Shown: positions 12,356 to 23,150 of the stretch, piece by piece
How the letters are laid out: each line of letters opens with the position of its first letter
Numbering within the stretch: position 1 is the stretch's first letter
Assembly (NCBI GenBank): GCA_973895155.1
Contig: OZ316892.1
Coordinates: 9,610,001-9,674,000 of the forward strand
From: Marsupella aquatica
Taxonomy: Eukaryota; Marchantiophyta
Length of the DNA: 64,000 nucleotides
Reading direction: 5' to 3'
Notes under the pieces: generated by a model
The model's database searches: none
Told to the model about the DNA's origin: nothing
What the model saw: only the letters and a program-made list of their open reading frames with translations
Translations under genes and position numbers: made by a program

Positions 12356-13979
12356 ACCTCGAAAGAACTAAAGAATACGGCACACATTGAACAAAATTTC
12401 TCGGGGTAAAAGCTCTCGAATCTTGTGCTGACGATGCAGATCATGTTGTACGACGGGCTTCGACATTCTGTTACCAACTCTGGAGTCTCGGAATAGGGGA
12501 GGACTGAGGACAACAGGAGCATCACCATGGATAACAAATCTCGTGAACTTTCCGGTGATCTGCTCCAAAAGTCTATGATGCTGCTAGAGGAGCAGAGCTG
12601 GAGCTAAAGGTGATTCTCTGGACTGTGGATATCGTGCTTTCGATGGAAAGCATTGGAGAGCTCAATCCTTCGACAATGAGTAGAACTTTGCAAGTACGTC
12701 GTACCGTACCTCAAAGTTCAACCTCGACTCTAAATTCCTGCACAATTAGTACTGCAAAGTTCATTCTCCACTCTAATTTTGTGCACAGTAGAGCTATACA
12801 TAGAGTGGATGAAACCAGATGAGTTGTGGAACCATTTTAAGAGGTACCTGCTATTCTCCTAATCTCCTAATCTCCTAATCTCTTGTCCCAAAGAACCTTT
12901 TCTCAGACAATAATGACACACTATAATGGAGGTCAGGGCAGGGGTTCCTGTTCCAAGAAAACTCTAAAAAAAGTTTCCTGCTACCATTGATCAGGTTTTC
13001 CTCACTTGTTGGTAATAGGTGCTCTAAGAAAGCTCAGAAAGGCTTCCCAGTTGCAGCCTGTCAAGTTTTCCTCGAGGGCTGCAAGCTAGTAAACCCAGAC
13101 CAGACCGCCATTAAGCTATACATTTCTATCCTGGATCTCTAATTTCCTGCACAATAGAGTTATACATAGAGTGGCTGACACCAGATGAGTGGTCAACATT
13201 TTTAGTCTAGTACAGGGTGGCTCACTGCTTGACTTTAGATTCTAAACCCTTTGTATGTAGCTGGCCCTAAGCAATTTAGCTCTTCAAACTCCCTCAATTT
13301 CTGGGATAAAGCCTCGAGTGCAGGAACACGGGATCGTCCAGTCTTTGGGATCATCCAGTCTTTGTTTTAAGGTCGGGAGGGAACATGGGACCATCTTGTC
13401 TTCATTTTGAAAAGGTCAGGACTTACATTTGCCAAGCTTGTCCTTGGTTTTCCACTTACAAGCATTGTCCTTGAAACAAAATTTAGTGGATCCAGGTTAT
13501 CATAATTAGTAAAAAATGTTCTTAGGAAAGTGAAAATTTTGCCCTCCCCAACCTGGTGGACACTAGTACTTTAAGAAACTGTTGAGCCTTGCAGAAAAAG
13601 GTGTTTTCAGGCACTAAATCTCCTTCAGTAATATGCTGCCTAAGAATCAAGTTAGGCCTCAAATTGAAGGGCTGCATACTCTTTTGCTTAGAAAACAGAG
13701 GTGTCAATCAAGCCCGTTTGCTTATCATCTAACATTTTATCGTACCAAATGTGTGTCTAGGCTAATCCAGAATTTTGCCATTGCCTAGCAGAAAAGAACA
13801 AGCTGCTAGAGAATCAGTTTACTAGGGCTGCAAATTAGAAGGTGGCATACATGCAAAACAACTCTCTTAAGTAGTATGCTGCCAGAAAATCAACTTAGGG
13901 CTGCAAATTGAAGGGCAAGACACTCAAGTTCTTCCTCAGGTAGGAAAATAATTGTGCAAACCTGATAAGCCCGGTAGTC
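12356..13979. other. AT-rich spacer
   Basis: No gene is recognised. It contains a 10-bp tandem repeat near 12856-12885 (CTCCTAATCT, three copies) and scattered fragments repeated at low identity. Confidence 0.4.
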
Positions 13980-14179
13980 ACCGCTTTGCTTCTCCCTTGA
14001 CAACATAAGAAAAACAAATTCAAGGGAAAACCACTTTGCTTCTTCCTTGACAAAATAAGGAAAACATATTCGAGGGAAAACCACTTTGCTTCTCCCTTGA
14101 CAAAATAAGAAAAAGAAATTCAAGGGGGGGAAACCACTTTACTGCTCCCTTGACAAAGAAAAACAAATTCAAGGGAAAA
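13980..14179. repeat. Four tandem copies of a 50-bp hairpin unit
   Basis: Copies start near 13980, 14030, 14080 and 14133. Each contains CTTTGCTTCTCCCTTGACAA followed by TTCAAGGGAAA. TCCCTTGA and TCAAGGGA inside each unit are inverted repeats, so every unit can fold into a small stem. Confidence 0.85.
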
Positions 14180-15462
14180 CATAATACGAAAACTTTTGAT
14201 AACCCCGAGACAGGGCCCCAGTACAAAAAGATCCACTGCAAGTGATGTTTCTCGGTTTGACTAAATGCATTTCCAGGACAAAAATAATAATAAAAGAAGG
14301 ATCCCGTCGCCAGAATCTCCACCCTGACCGAGAGTGGCTAACTCGACCCGATATACCTGCCCGGATATAATAAGCGCACAAGATGCTTTCCCAAAGCCAT
14401 CCCAGGCCGTAGATCGAAATGGCTTCATGATCTGGGTGGGGCAGGGCCCGGGGCAGAACATGCTGTTATCCTGCCCGGTGCCCACCATACGTGCATTATT
14501 AGTGACATGGAAGTTGCCAATCAGAAATTCAAAGTTCTGCCACGTAGTACTCTGACTGTGAGCATGAGATTGGGTCAGTGGGCCATAATTATAACACGAT
14601 ACAGTCAATGCAAAAGTCGGTATATTCAACAATATTTGGCAATTTAAAAAACAATAAATATATATGTATATTGTAATACCCTGGAACCAAGCATTATGGC
14701 CATGCCTCTCTGGAAAATAGTACTTTAGCTCTAGTTTTGAGGGCCTACTTTGGAAGAATTTGCTTGATGGATTCTCATAAAGGAATTGTTATTTGATGAG
14801 ACTCTTGAGATTTTGGATCCCTTGATTTAAGGTCTATCAATGGTCTAGATCACTGAAGGATCTCATCAAGTAACAATTTTCATTTTGGGTGTCCATCAAG
14901 CATATGCCTTCCTCTTATTGTCCATAATGGACTAACTTACATCGAAAGGCCTCAAAGATTTTATTTTTTCACTGTTTTGTGTCAAAAGATAAAGGAGATG
15001 TTTCACAATGTCTCGATCCAAATTTGGAGTGTGCACTGTTCTCTGCAAAGAACCAAACAGTACAAAGAGAAAATCCAAAAGGGCACTAAGGTTGGAACTT
15101 GAAGCCCAATTGTACATATTGCAAAGGACTGGTGCAATTAGTCTAATATAAGTATATGTCTACCACCAGTGCTATGTTGACCAAACCCAATAAGGTTCAA
15201 CAAAAAAGACAACCCCAATGGGCTACTCTAACACTTCATTTCTGACCTTAGTGGGTTTTTTGTTACTGGATCTATATATGAACTGTTGTATAGAACATTG
15301 TCTGAATTCCTGGGTTCTCCAAGACACAATGATTAGCATCTAAGGGTGTATCTGTCAGGAAATACTAAAAAACTCTGTTTCTATTGGGCTTGCTTTTTGA
15401 CATATTATCTTTGCTATATACAACAACCTAAAAAACGACAACCTTTTATGTATATGCTTATG
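14180..15462. other. Spacer without recognised genes
   Basis: The longest frame (about 123 codons on the - strand, 14261-14632) has no family resemblance. Nothing else is supported. Confidence 0.35.
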
Positions 15463-15570
15463 GTCCCTCAGTGCCCCTTAATGGGGTATTGGGGTCGACC
15501 ATATGCCGACCCGCGGGAGCAGGGAGGTGTACGGGAGACCCCATACCCCATTAAGGGGCACAAAGGGACC
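15463..15570. repeat. Long hairpin: 34-bp inverted repeat with 40-bp loop
   Basis: The left arm (15463-15497, GGTCCCTCAGTGCCCCTTAA then TGGGGTATTGGGGTC) and right arm (15537-15570) are reverse complements with about three differences. The loop holds GTCGACC and CCGCGGG. It has the form of a foldback/MITE-type element. Confidence 0.85.
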
Positions 15571-15676
15571 CTAAATATGCGTTAAGGGTCGTACGGAGAA
15601 ATATAAACGGCCCAGATTGAAAGGCGCGCATCCTACAGCCTGTGTGTCCGCCACCGTTCCCGTCTCTACATGCCAT

Positions 15677-15950
15677 CTCGGCCCTCCATTCAAATTGAAG
15701 GGCCCAGATGAATTTGAGAGTGTACCTTCAGCTTACCACCCTGCGCGGCTGTCGGCTCTGCTCTTCCCGCGGAGAATCTGGGCCCTCCATGCAGGATCAC
15801 ACTCCTCCAAGAAAATCATGGCCCTCCATTCTGACGTCAGTCTCTAGGTGCATCTTGGCCCTCCATAGAGGGTTTCTCTTCCCGCGGCCAATCTTCACCC
15901 TCCATTCAAGGTCCTCAACCCGCGGCCAATCTCAGCCCTCTATTCAAAAC
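15677..15950. repeat. Cluster of six degenerate GGCCCTCCAT repeats
   Basis: The motif GGCCCTCCAT or a close variant (CACCCTCCATTC, AGCCCTCTATTC) appears near 15678, 15780, 15820, 15858, 15896 and 15935, the last five spaced roughly 40 bp apart. GGCCCAGAT words lie on both sides (near 15609, 15700 and 16040). The cluster is about 1.2 kb upstream of the recombinase start. Confidence 0.7.
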
Positions 15951-17115
15951 TAAACGGTTTCAAATGACATCCAACGGTGCAAAGTGTTAGGGTTTAGGGC
16001 GTTGGTGGATCGTCATCCAACGGTCAACCCAGAATGGACGGCCCAGATTTCAGTGGACCAGTCGGTGATTCTGGGGCGGGCATTACTTAGTCTGCAAAGA
16101 GTGATTCAGCATCTCACTTTTTGGAGATGTCGTCAGGCTGCAAGTTTGTCTCCGCAGCGTTGGGTGTGCGCTTGTGAAGCTGCGAGGGACTGGGTGCGGG
16201 CCGGGGTGTGCGCTTTGGCAATCTACTGCGGGCGAATGGGTGCGGGCTGCCGGTTGGAGTTTGTCAGCTTGCGCGAATGCGAGTGGATGAACTGGTTTTT
16301 ACTGTTCATTGGGAGTGCGATCTCAGCTTCGAAGTTGTCTGGTTTTTCTGTCGACTACATTTGGATGTATACTGCGCTATTATATTTGAATGTCTTTTGA
16401 TAGCTTCTGTTGAATCAGTTGAATGCCCGGTTGAATGCCGCATTATGCAGAATCAGTCAAATGTTGTTTTATGTAGAATCAGTCGAATGCCGCTTTATGC
16501 AGAATCAGTCGAATGCTCAATGCTTATGCTTATGGTCGTGATTCACTCTATCACAGTTCAGGCTTAAGAACTGATTTGGTTGTTGGTATTTTTCATGTTC
16601 AGGATTTTAATTCTCCCTCGAGCCTCCTTCTCGAGATTTCATTGTAAGTTGAGGTAATTTTGGTTTGCGTAGCTACGAACGCCAGCGGTTATTGTAGGAG
16701 AACAAGAGGCTCGATGTGCGACTGATCATTATTCTGAACGTCTCCCGCTCAAATATCTGTAGAATGCTCGTTGAAGCCATAATCGATCGAAGGCTCAGAC
16801 ATGCCAGGTTTACCCGAAGTACTAACATACTTCTTAGCTTCCTGCAGTTTTCTGTGTATTGACGTTGCGGTTGAAGGCTCATCAAAATGTCGCCAAAACT
16901 ATCCCGAGGTTTGTTGCCCATTTTCTTGCATTTGTTGTTGTTTTCACTCGTGGTAAGCCGCTTCTTTGTCGCCATTTGTCTCCATAAGATCGTCTTCTGC
17001 CACTAAGCTGTACAGCCGGTCAAGGCTTCGTTTCGGCTCACTGAACGATTTTCTTACGTTGAAACCAGACTTGGACAAGGATCAAGGACCATCATTCAGT
17101 CTCGGAATCTCGGTA
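15951..17115 (+). promoter_or_regulatory. Upstream region of the Crypton-like recombinase gene
   Basis: No separate gene is supported. Three TGCAGAATCAGTC-type repeats occur near 16446-16514. A GTTAGGGTTTAGGG word (a plant telo-box, on the - strand) lies near 15986. The coding frame is open upstream of ATG 17116 to about 16966, but without an earlier ATG. Confidence 0.4.
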
Positions 17116-18829
17116 ATGGCATCCGATGGGGCAGTCGCTGGCGGAACAATCTTTGATCTAGTAGGCGAAACTTCATCCGGTGCCTATTCTTGCTCAGTTT
17201 CAGAATCAGACATCCATAATCTGAATTGGGACCCGGATGTTATTGCACTTGAGTATTTGATTTCGCAGCAGCTCACAGTGAATCTTCCAAACGGAACTTC
17301 TTGTGAGCTCTTACCTGAAGATGCAGAGTTTCAGCGGACCCTTTCCGAGGGTGGTAGTAATCCGAGTGCTGCAGTTGATCGATGGGCTGCAAATCGGCTT
17401 AGTAAGTTCCGTGAGTTTAAAGGGTGGAACGCTACACTTCCGTTCATGGAAATGCCTGGCCGAGACTGTGTGATGCTATTGACAAAGTTCTTTGAACAGG
17501 TTTGCAAGAAGGATGGTAAGCTTTATCCCTCACAGACCTTGATGGGTCTTTACCGTGCGTTTCACCGTATTTTGCGGAAGAAACAGGAGAAGCGTGTGGT
17601 TGAGACAGGTAAGGAAGAGCGAGTGTTTGACATGCGATCTTCACCTCTCTTCAAGCCAGTGGCTGTGGCTTGTGTGTTAGCAATGGAGTGTTCGAAGAAG
17701 GCAGGCGCTAATGTGCCGAGGAAGAAAGCCTCTGTCATTACTTTTGCAGATGAGGCCACCATATTGGCCCATTCAAGTACCTCTGTCTCACACTCGCGAG
17801 GCCTACAGAGGAGGGCAGTTTTCTTTTTACTGAATCGGTTTTGTATTCATGGCGGTAAAGAACTGTATAATCTTATGAAGGCTGACTTTATCTTTGCAAC
17901 TGATGTGCATGGTGATTTTGTGAAGTACGACGAGCGCCTTAGCAAGAACTATAGAGTGAGTATGGATCGATATCAGGAGGAGCATTTCAGACCTGCTGTG
18001 ATTAACTATGACCTTGATGTGGTAAATACATTTCGGATGTTAATACATCATTTGCCTGTAAGTGCAACATTTCTGTTTTACCAATGCATTGACCACCCGC
18101 GGACGCATGCATGGTACTCAACGTCGAGACTTGGTGAGAAGACCCTTGGCTCTTGTCTGAAAGTGTTGCATCAAGAGGCTGGTCTCGGTATTGATGGTGT
18201 CTCTAACAAAACTGGACGCACCACTTGTATCTCTCGGATGGGAGCTGAGGGTGTTCCACCAAAGGTTGGGATGAAGATCTCAGGACACAAAAGCAAGGGT
18301 GCGTATGAGAGGTATGACCGCAACACAGAGGCTAAAGTGCAAGCTGCACTCAGATGTGCCTCGGACGGGACTGCTTATCCTGAGACAATGACTTTGGAGA
18401 CAACAAAGGGCAAGAGGGCACTTATTGATGGCGAGAAGCGCGAAGATGTGTCTGGGGCTACTGTTTCTGTAGTGGATGAGCCACTGCCTAAGAAACTGAA
18501 GGACGGAACCAAGTTGCTTGCTTCTGAAGGTAATAAAGTAGGTTGACTTGTTCATGCATACTTTTGCTTGGTTCTTTAATAATTGAATATAACTTCTTCT
18601 TTTTCTTGTCTCGGTGAGTGCAGGTGCTGATTCTGCAGAGTCCAGCTTGCCTTCTGTGATAGAAGTGGAGCCCACTCTCCTTCAGCCAGTAGTCGAGCCG
18701 GTTATGGAGGTGTCGGCTAGTGAAGAAGTTGTCACACCAGCTGTGAACTTTGAGCTTGTGGCACCTGCTGCTGAACGGGGCCTGAGCACAGTGGACAATG
18801 ATCTTTCGACGTGTTTTGTGGAAGAGTAA
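17116..18829 (+). CDS. Crypton-like tyrosine recombinase (DUF3504 type)
   Basis: Two exons, 17116-18529 and 18624-18829, are separated by a 94-bp GT-AG intron with a T-rich 3' end and give 539 residues with no internal stop. The core matches the DUF3504 proteins related to Crypton transposase (animal KIAA1958, ZMYM2 and QRICH1 relatives). The signature AWYSTSRLGEKTLG...EAGL precedes SNKTGRTTCISRM, then SGHKSKGAYERYDR. Likely catalytic residues are Arg368 with Lys365 in the H/K-x-x-R position, His391 in GHKS, and nucleophile Tyr400. The C-terminal tail is acidic and low in complexity. Cryptons move by tyrosine-recombinase chemistry without terminal inverted repeats; whether this copy is mobile or domesticated cannot be told. 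ATG 17116 is the first ATG in the frame. Confidence 0.85.
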
Positions 18830-21800
18830 AAGGATACTGACTTAGATGTTTTCTTTGAGTCCATGGATTGGGATGCTTTAAGTTGTTCGGACCCAAGATT
18901 TAAGGGCATTGCTCGCCTGCCAAATATAGCCATTGTTAATCCAGTAATGAATACTGTTTTGAAAATATTAAGGCATTGACGAATTGCACCATGAATGGCT
19001 GCAGTTTCAGCCTCAACTTTGGTCCTCATGGAGGGGGACCCCCGAGAGGTGGAGAGGGAGGAGGACCATCCTCTGGACTGTCATTAAACATATGAGGCAT
19101 TATTGGCAGTAAACTAGGCACATATTAGCCTGTGAGGCATTGTAGATAGAGTTAGCATTCATAGATTGTAGATACTTATAGACAACACTTCCATATTCTA
19201 GATTACACTAGACGTTGGATTGGTGCCAGTGTATAGAAGGACATTCTTTCGACAATTAATTGTTGTCAAGAACTGCCTTCTGGGCATTCTCATTTTTCTG
19301 ACTCTCTAGAGTCACTTCACTGTAACTCTTGATTTACATATGAATAAAGTTTTATTCCCCGCCGTGGGATTCTCCCTTCTGAATTACTTGCGTATCCATA
19401 AATGTTGGGCGTATAAATACACCCCAAATACGACCATAAATAATGAAATATAAAGCTGCCTACATGGCAAGCTCTGGTAAGCCGAGAGGCATTAAAATAA
19501 CCCCACGACCGTTAACGTAATATCTAATGTGAACAAACAGCATACACCCTTGGAGATGCGCTTAGCAAGTTCTACTTCAAACACACGAAGTGACATTGGC
19601 CACTTTGGCCCATAAGGGAAAAATGGAAAAAAAATCTTAAAACATACACTGCCCGCTCCCCCATCATTGCCGATTCACCGATGGGGAGGGGAACGGGCCG
19701 ACGGGGCAGAGGCAAGCAAGCCGCAAACGGCATCCGGGACTGCGGATAATCTTGCCTGCCCGTGGATTCCGGGCTGCGGCAATGTGGACGCAGGAGGTTG
19801 GACCGTTGGACGTTGACGGCAGGCTCTGACGGTGTATATATAACGCGTAGTTCCCGCGGCATGGAGTGATAAGGGACCCACCAGCGTTCTGAGTTTTTGT
19901 CTTTTTGACCATCCCCGAATCGCATTCCTCTCGGTTGCCCGTGCCCGTGCCCGTGCCTCTGGAGAATGGCATGCCTTGGGGCAGACAGTGGATACACGGG
20001 CATCTGCTACGGACTCATCATGCAATGGCCACCCCATGGCATGCCATGTCAGGTGGAATCTGCTTCATGCCTTCGTGTCCGTTGGGGCCGTACAACCGTA
20101 ATCGGGAGTCATCGTACCACCGGGAGATTTGGTCATTTGCCTTTTGGTACATTTTTTTCCCTCCTATAGTAACCCCTTTCTTGTGCCTTTTTCCTTGCCT
20201 CGAAAGGCGCACTTTAGGCCCAACTCGCATGTCAATAGGCCCTTTGTTTTGGTGTCCTCCGTTTCAAACATGGCATAAAAAATATGCATGGAAAGTATTG
20301 TGGAGATACCCCATAGTCCGCAGGGATTATGCCCTAAAAGTTGCACAACCAAGGGCAAGGGCCAGAAAACTTCCAGCCCTTGCAGATCCCGTCTTTTGCA
20401 TTCCATATCAAACAGAATGTCCTGCATAGTCTGTAGTGAGCAATGAAAGAGAGGGAATCTAGGGCAAAAACAAGATCTACTTTTCCCAAATAGTTTGCAA
20501 GTGCTTAGGGCCAACTGCTTCAGGGCTACATACATGCAAGTTGGGTATTAGTCATAAGAAATGTAAAACCCAATAAAACAGGTCAAGGACAAAAAACTGA
20601 TGAGGACCATACACATTTGGTCATGAGGGTGAAACGCGTAACAGGTACACGGAACAGAACCTAGTAACTCCCACACAAGAAAAAGTAAAGATCTGTCGTA
20701 AACATGAGAGGAGACTCAATCTCCAGTGGAAGAAATCCAGCAAAAACTTAGATCTTAGACACTAAACCCCAGACAAAGATCCACAGAAAGGACACTTATA
20801 AGCGTTTGGATAGAGGGGAAAATGGAGCAAGCTTATTGAGAAATTGCACATCAAAATATAACATGAAACCAGGAGACAAAGGTCCTCGGAGTGATTGGTT
20901 TGTATATAGTAAGTCCTTGGGCACTGTGGGCTATAAGAGCACTCCCACCAGTTGTGCCCAACCAGGAGTGAGTCTAGTGAGACCAGTCTGTGGGCCCAGT
21001 TTCTTACTAACCACTGAATTCCAGTAAGCACACATTCATGCAACACAGCCCCCCAAGACTAATTGAAGACTGTGGTCATCCTTCTCACTTCTGATCAAAT
21101 GTCTCTGGAGCTTCTCTAGCGAGTGCACTTGACATTCAAACCATAGTGGCAGTTTTGGGTGAGTATGAAAGGCAGGAAGGCTAGGGAAGCTCATCCCAAA
21201 ACTAAATGTTTTGGTGCCTTGTCAGCTCTCAAAACTCCCCGATGGCGTTTGGTGTGCACCTGTGGGAGTCGTCTAATGCCCCCCCATAATGAGGGGTTTA
21301 TGGTTGCTGTCCATGATCACTTGTGACTTTTATTCACTAAAGAAAACTAGACACTCACTTCTAATTCTAAAGATGGACTCCAGACCAAACTTCTCTTAGA
21401 TGAATTTAAATAAATGAAAATCCCTTGAATGAAGGAACCAAAGTTTATAAATGTGTGGAACAAATCTCCATCTTGATCTCAAATTCTAGACTATAAAAGT
21501 ACTCCACATCATCATTTACATGGGCCCACTACTTGCAATGCAGATAAGTAGACACCATACCTAAATGGGCCCCAGTTCTGGACAAGACAAGCCAATTGTA
21601 ACCGGTATCACTCATTACATGGTCCAGATCACTTAAATCTTAAAGTGAATAGACATAAGAAATTGGCCCCAAGGTCTTGCATGTAAAGTCATCATCAGCT
21701 CAAGTTTTGAGGGTCTATTCTCCTCATTCATGCCCACGTCTTAAACAGAAAGTGTTTCATTACTTTTGGGTTTTTCTCTTTTCTTTAGCCTTGAAGACAA

Positions 21801-22135
21801 ACCCCAATTTCATACAAATTCAGATTCTGAGAATGACCAGTGTAGATTTTAGCACAAATTTAGTAAGTTGCCAATTTTAAATTTATTCAAAACTTTGCCA
21901 CTCTTTTCTGTCACTTATTAAGTTCTCACGTGGACAATTAACCCAACTCATTCGACGGTCAAGAACACACACCGTGCATTTCCTTGAAGCTAACTTGGCT
22001 TAAACGAGGCTCAATTCAAACTCAGCCAATTCCACATTCAAACCCCTCCAATTGTTTTTCCAGTTGAATCTCCCATCCTGCTTGTCATATTCTCTTCTCA
22101 ACACAAAACTAGTTCACAAAGAAACGGTAAAACAG
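18830..22135. other. Spacer with GC-rich island
   Basis: No gene is recognised. A GC-rich block (about 19640-20110) holds a TATATATAA word at 19835-19843 and CCCGTG repeats near 19940. Three overlapping - strand frames of 100-143 codons there share no family resemblance and probably reflect GC content. The remainder is AT-rich with short frames. Confidence 0.35.
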
Positions 22136-23112
22136 CTTTTAAGTACTTTGCCACTAAAGTTGTCTTGAATATATATATATATAGGGCTGGAAAAGGACTG
22201 TGGGAGGGACACTGTTGTTTCAATCCAAAACTTTCCTGAAAGTTAGCAATGCCCGAGCAAGTTTGCCATTTACTGATTCTATCGTAACTGTTGAGTAAAT
22301 GACCGTTACTCATTAGACATGTGCAACATTTAACAAACATAAGCATTCAAAATGGGACTCAAGTGGGTCACCTCACAAGAGGCCACGTCCACGAGAACAC
22401 ACAAGATAACCTTATTGAGCTCTAATACCAATTAGTCTCCACAGACTAAGCTCTCTCTATCTCTCAATTGTTTCCGTAACAATGAACCATGGTTCCACTC
22501 ACTAACTCAGTCCTGCTAGTGATGGGGCTAATGAATATAGTAGTAACACATCTAACCCTAACCAAGCACTTGACCATGGTTAGTCTAATTGTGGTTACAT
22601 GTTAACTCTAGACCAAAGACAACATGCCTAACACTGACCTCTTGCAATAGACATTGGGCCAAAATGTCAGCCAAATATTGAAAAATGCTGCGGAAAACCC
22701 AATACCGAGTCCAATACAGTGACAACATTTGACAGAATCACTAACATAATCTTTGAGAAAAATAGAGGGAGACAAGTGTGGCAACATTTGTAATGTTCAG
22801 TTCTTTACTACATTACCACTATTGTTGCCTGGAATTACAATACCACTGTTAGTTTTAGTATTTAGAATACTGCCATGGTTCTTGGATATGGCTACCTTGA
22901 TGAACTGGTATTCAATGTAACCTTCTTTGTTGTATTGTATCTACAATGTAAAACCGTGGCAGTACCATAAATATTAAGAAGAATACAGTGCAATATTGTA
23001 ATTCAAGATAACTTTAGTGGCAAAGTATTTAAAAGTTCCTAAATATTAAGAAGAATACAATGCAATATTGTAATTCAAGACAACTTTAGTGGCAAAGTAT
23101 TTAAAAGTTCCT
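22136..23112. mobile_element. Inverted-repeat element of the same family as 6876-7122, containing an LTR relic
   Basis: The left end (22136-22170, TACTTTGCCACTAAAGTTGT) is the reverse complement of AACTTTAGTGGCAAAGTA repeated at the right end (about 23010-23027 and 23082-23099). The interior is non-coding and includes a decayed LTR fragment (22362-22512). It is best read as a DNA element with a nested retroelement remnant. Exact termini are uncertain. Confidence 0.45.
22362..22512 (-). repeat. Diverged LTR relic related to the copia LTRs at 48742 and 55039
   Basis: In + reading order it contains GGTCACCTC, GGCCACGTCCACGAGAACAC, AGTCTCCACAG, AAGCTCTCTCTATCTCTCAA and AACAATGAACCATGGTTC. These match the order and spacing of the copia LTR, which has GGTTCACCTC, GGCTACGTCCACGGGAACAC and so on. 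Divergence is high, so it is an old fragment, in the same orientation as the LTRs near 49 and 55 kb. Confidence 0.7.
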
Positions 23113-23150
23113 AAATATTAAGAAGAATACAATGCAATATCAAAATTGTC
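22969..23150. repeat. 72-bp tandem repeat, about 2.5 copies
   Basis: Units start near 22969, 23041 and 23113 (AAATATTAAGAAGAATACA...AGTGGCAAAGTATTTAAAAG). Copies one and two differ at only about two positions. The unit carries the inverted-repeat end of the element at 22136-23112. Confidence 0.85.

Noticed and set aside
15986-16000. Interstitial telomere repeat (TTTAGGG)
   Set aside because: Only about two units are present here and near 46470; these are telo-box words, not telomeric arrays.
16673-16975. 100-codon - strand frame upstream of the recombinase
   Set aside because: It has no family match and overlaps the recombinase leader; nothing supports translation.
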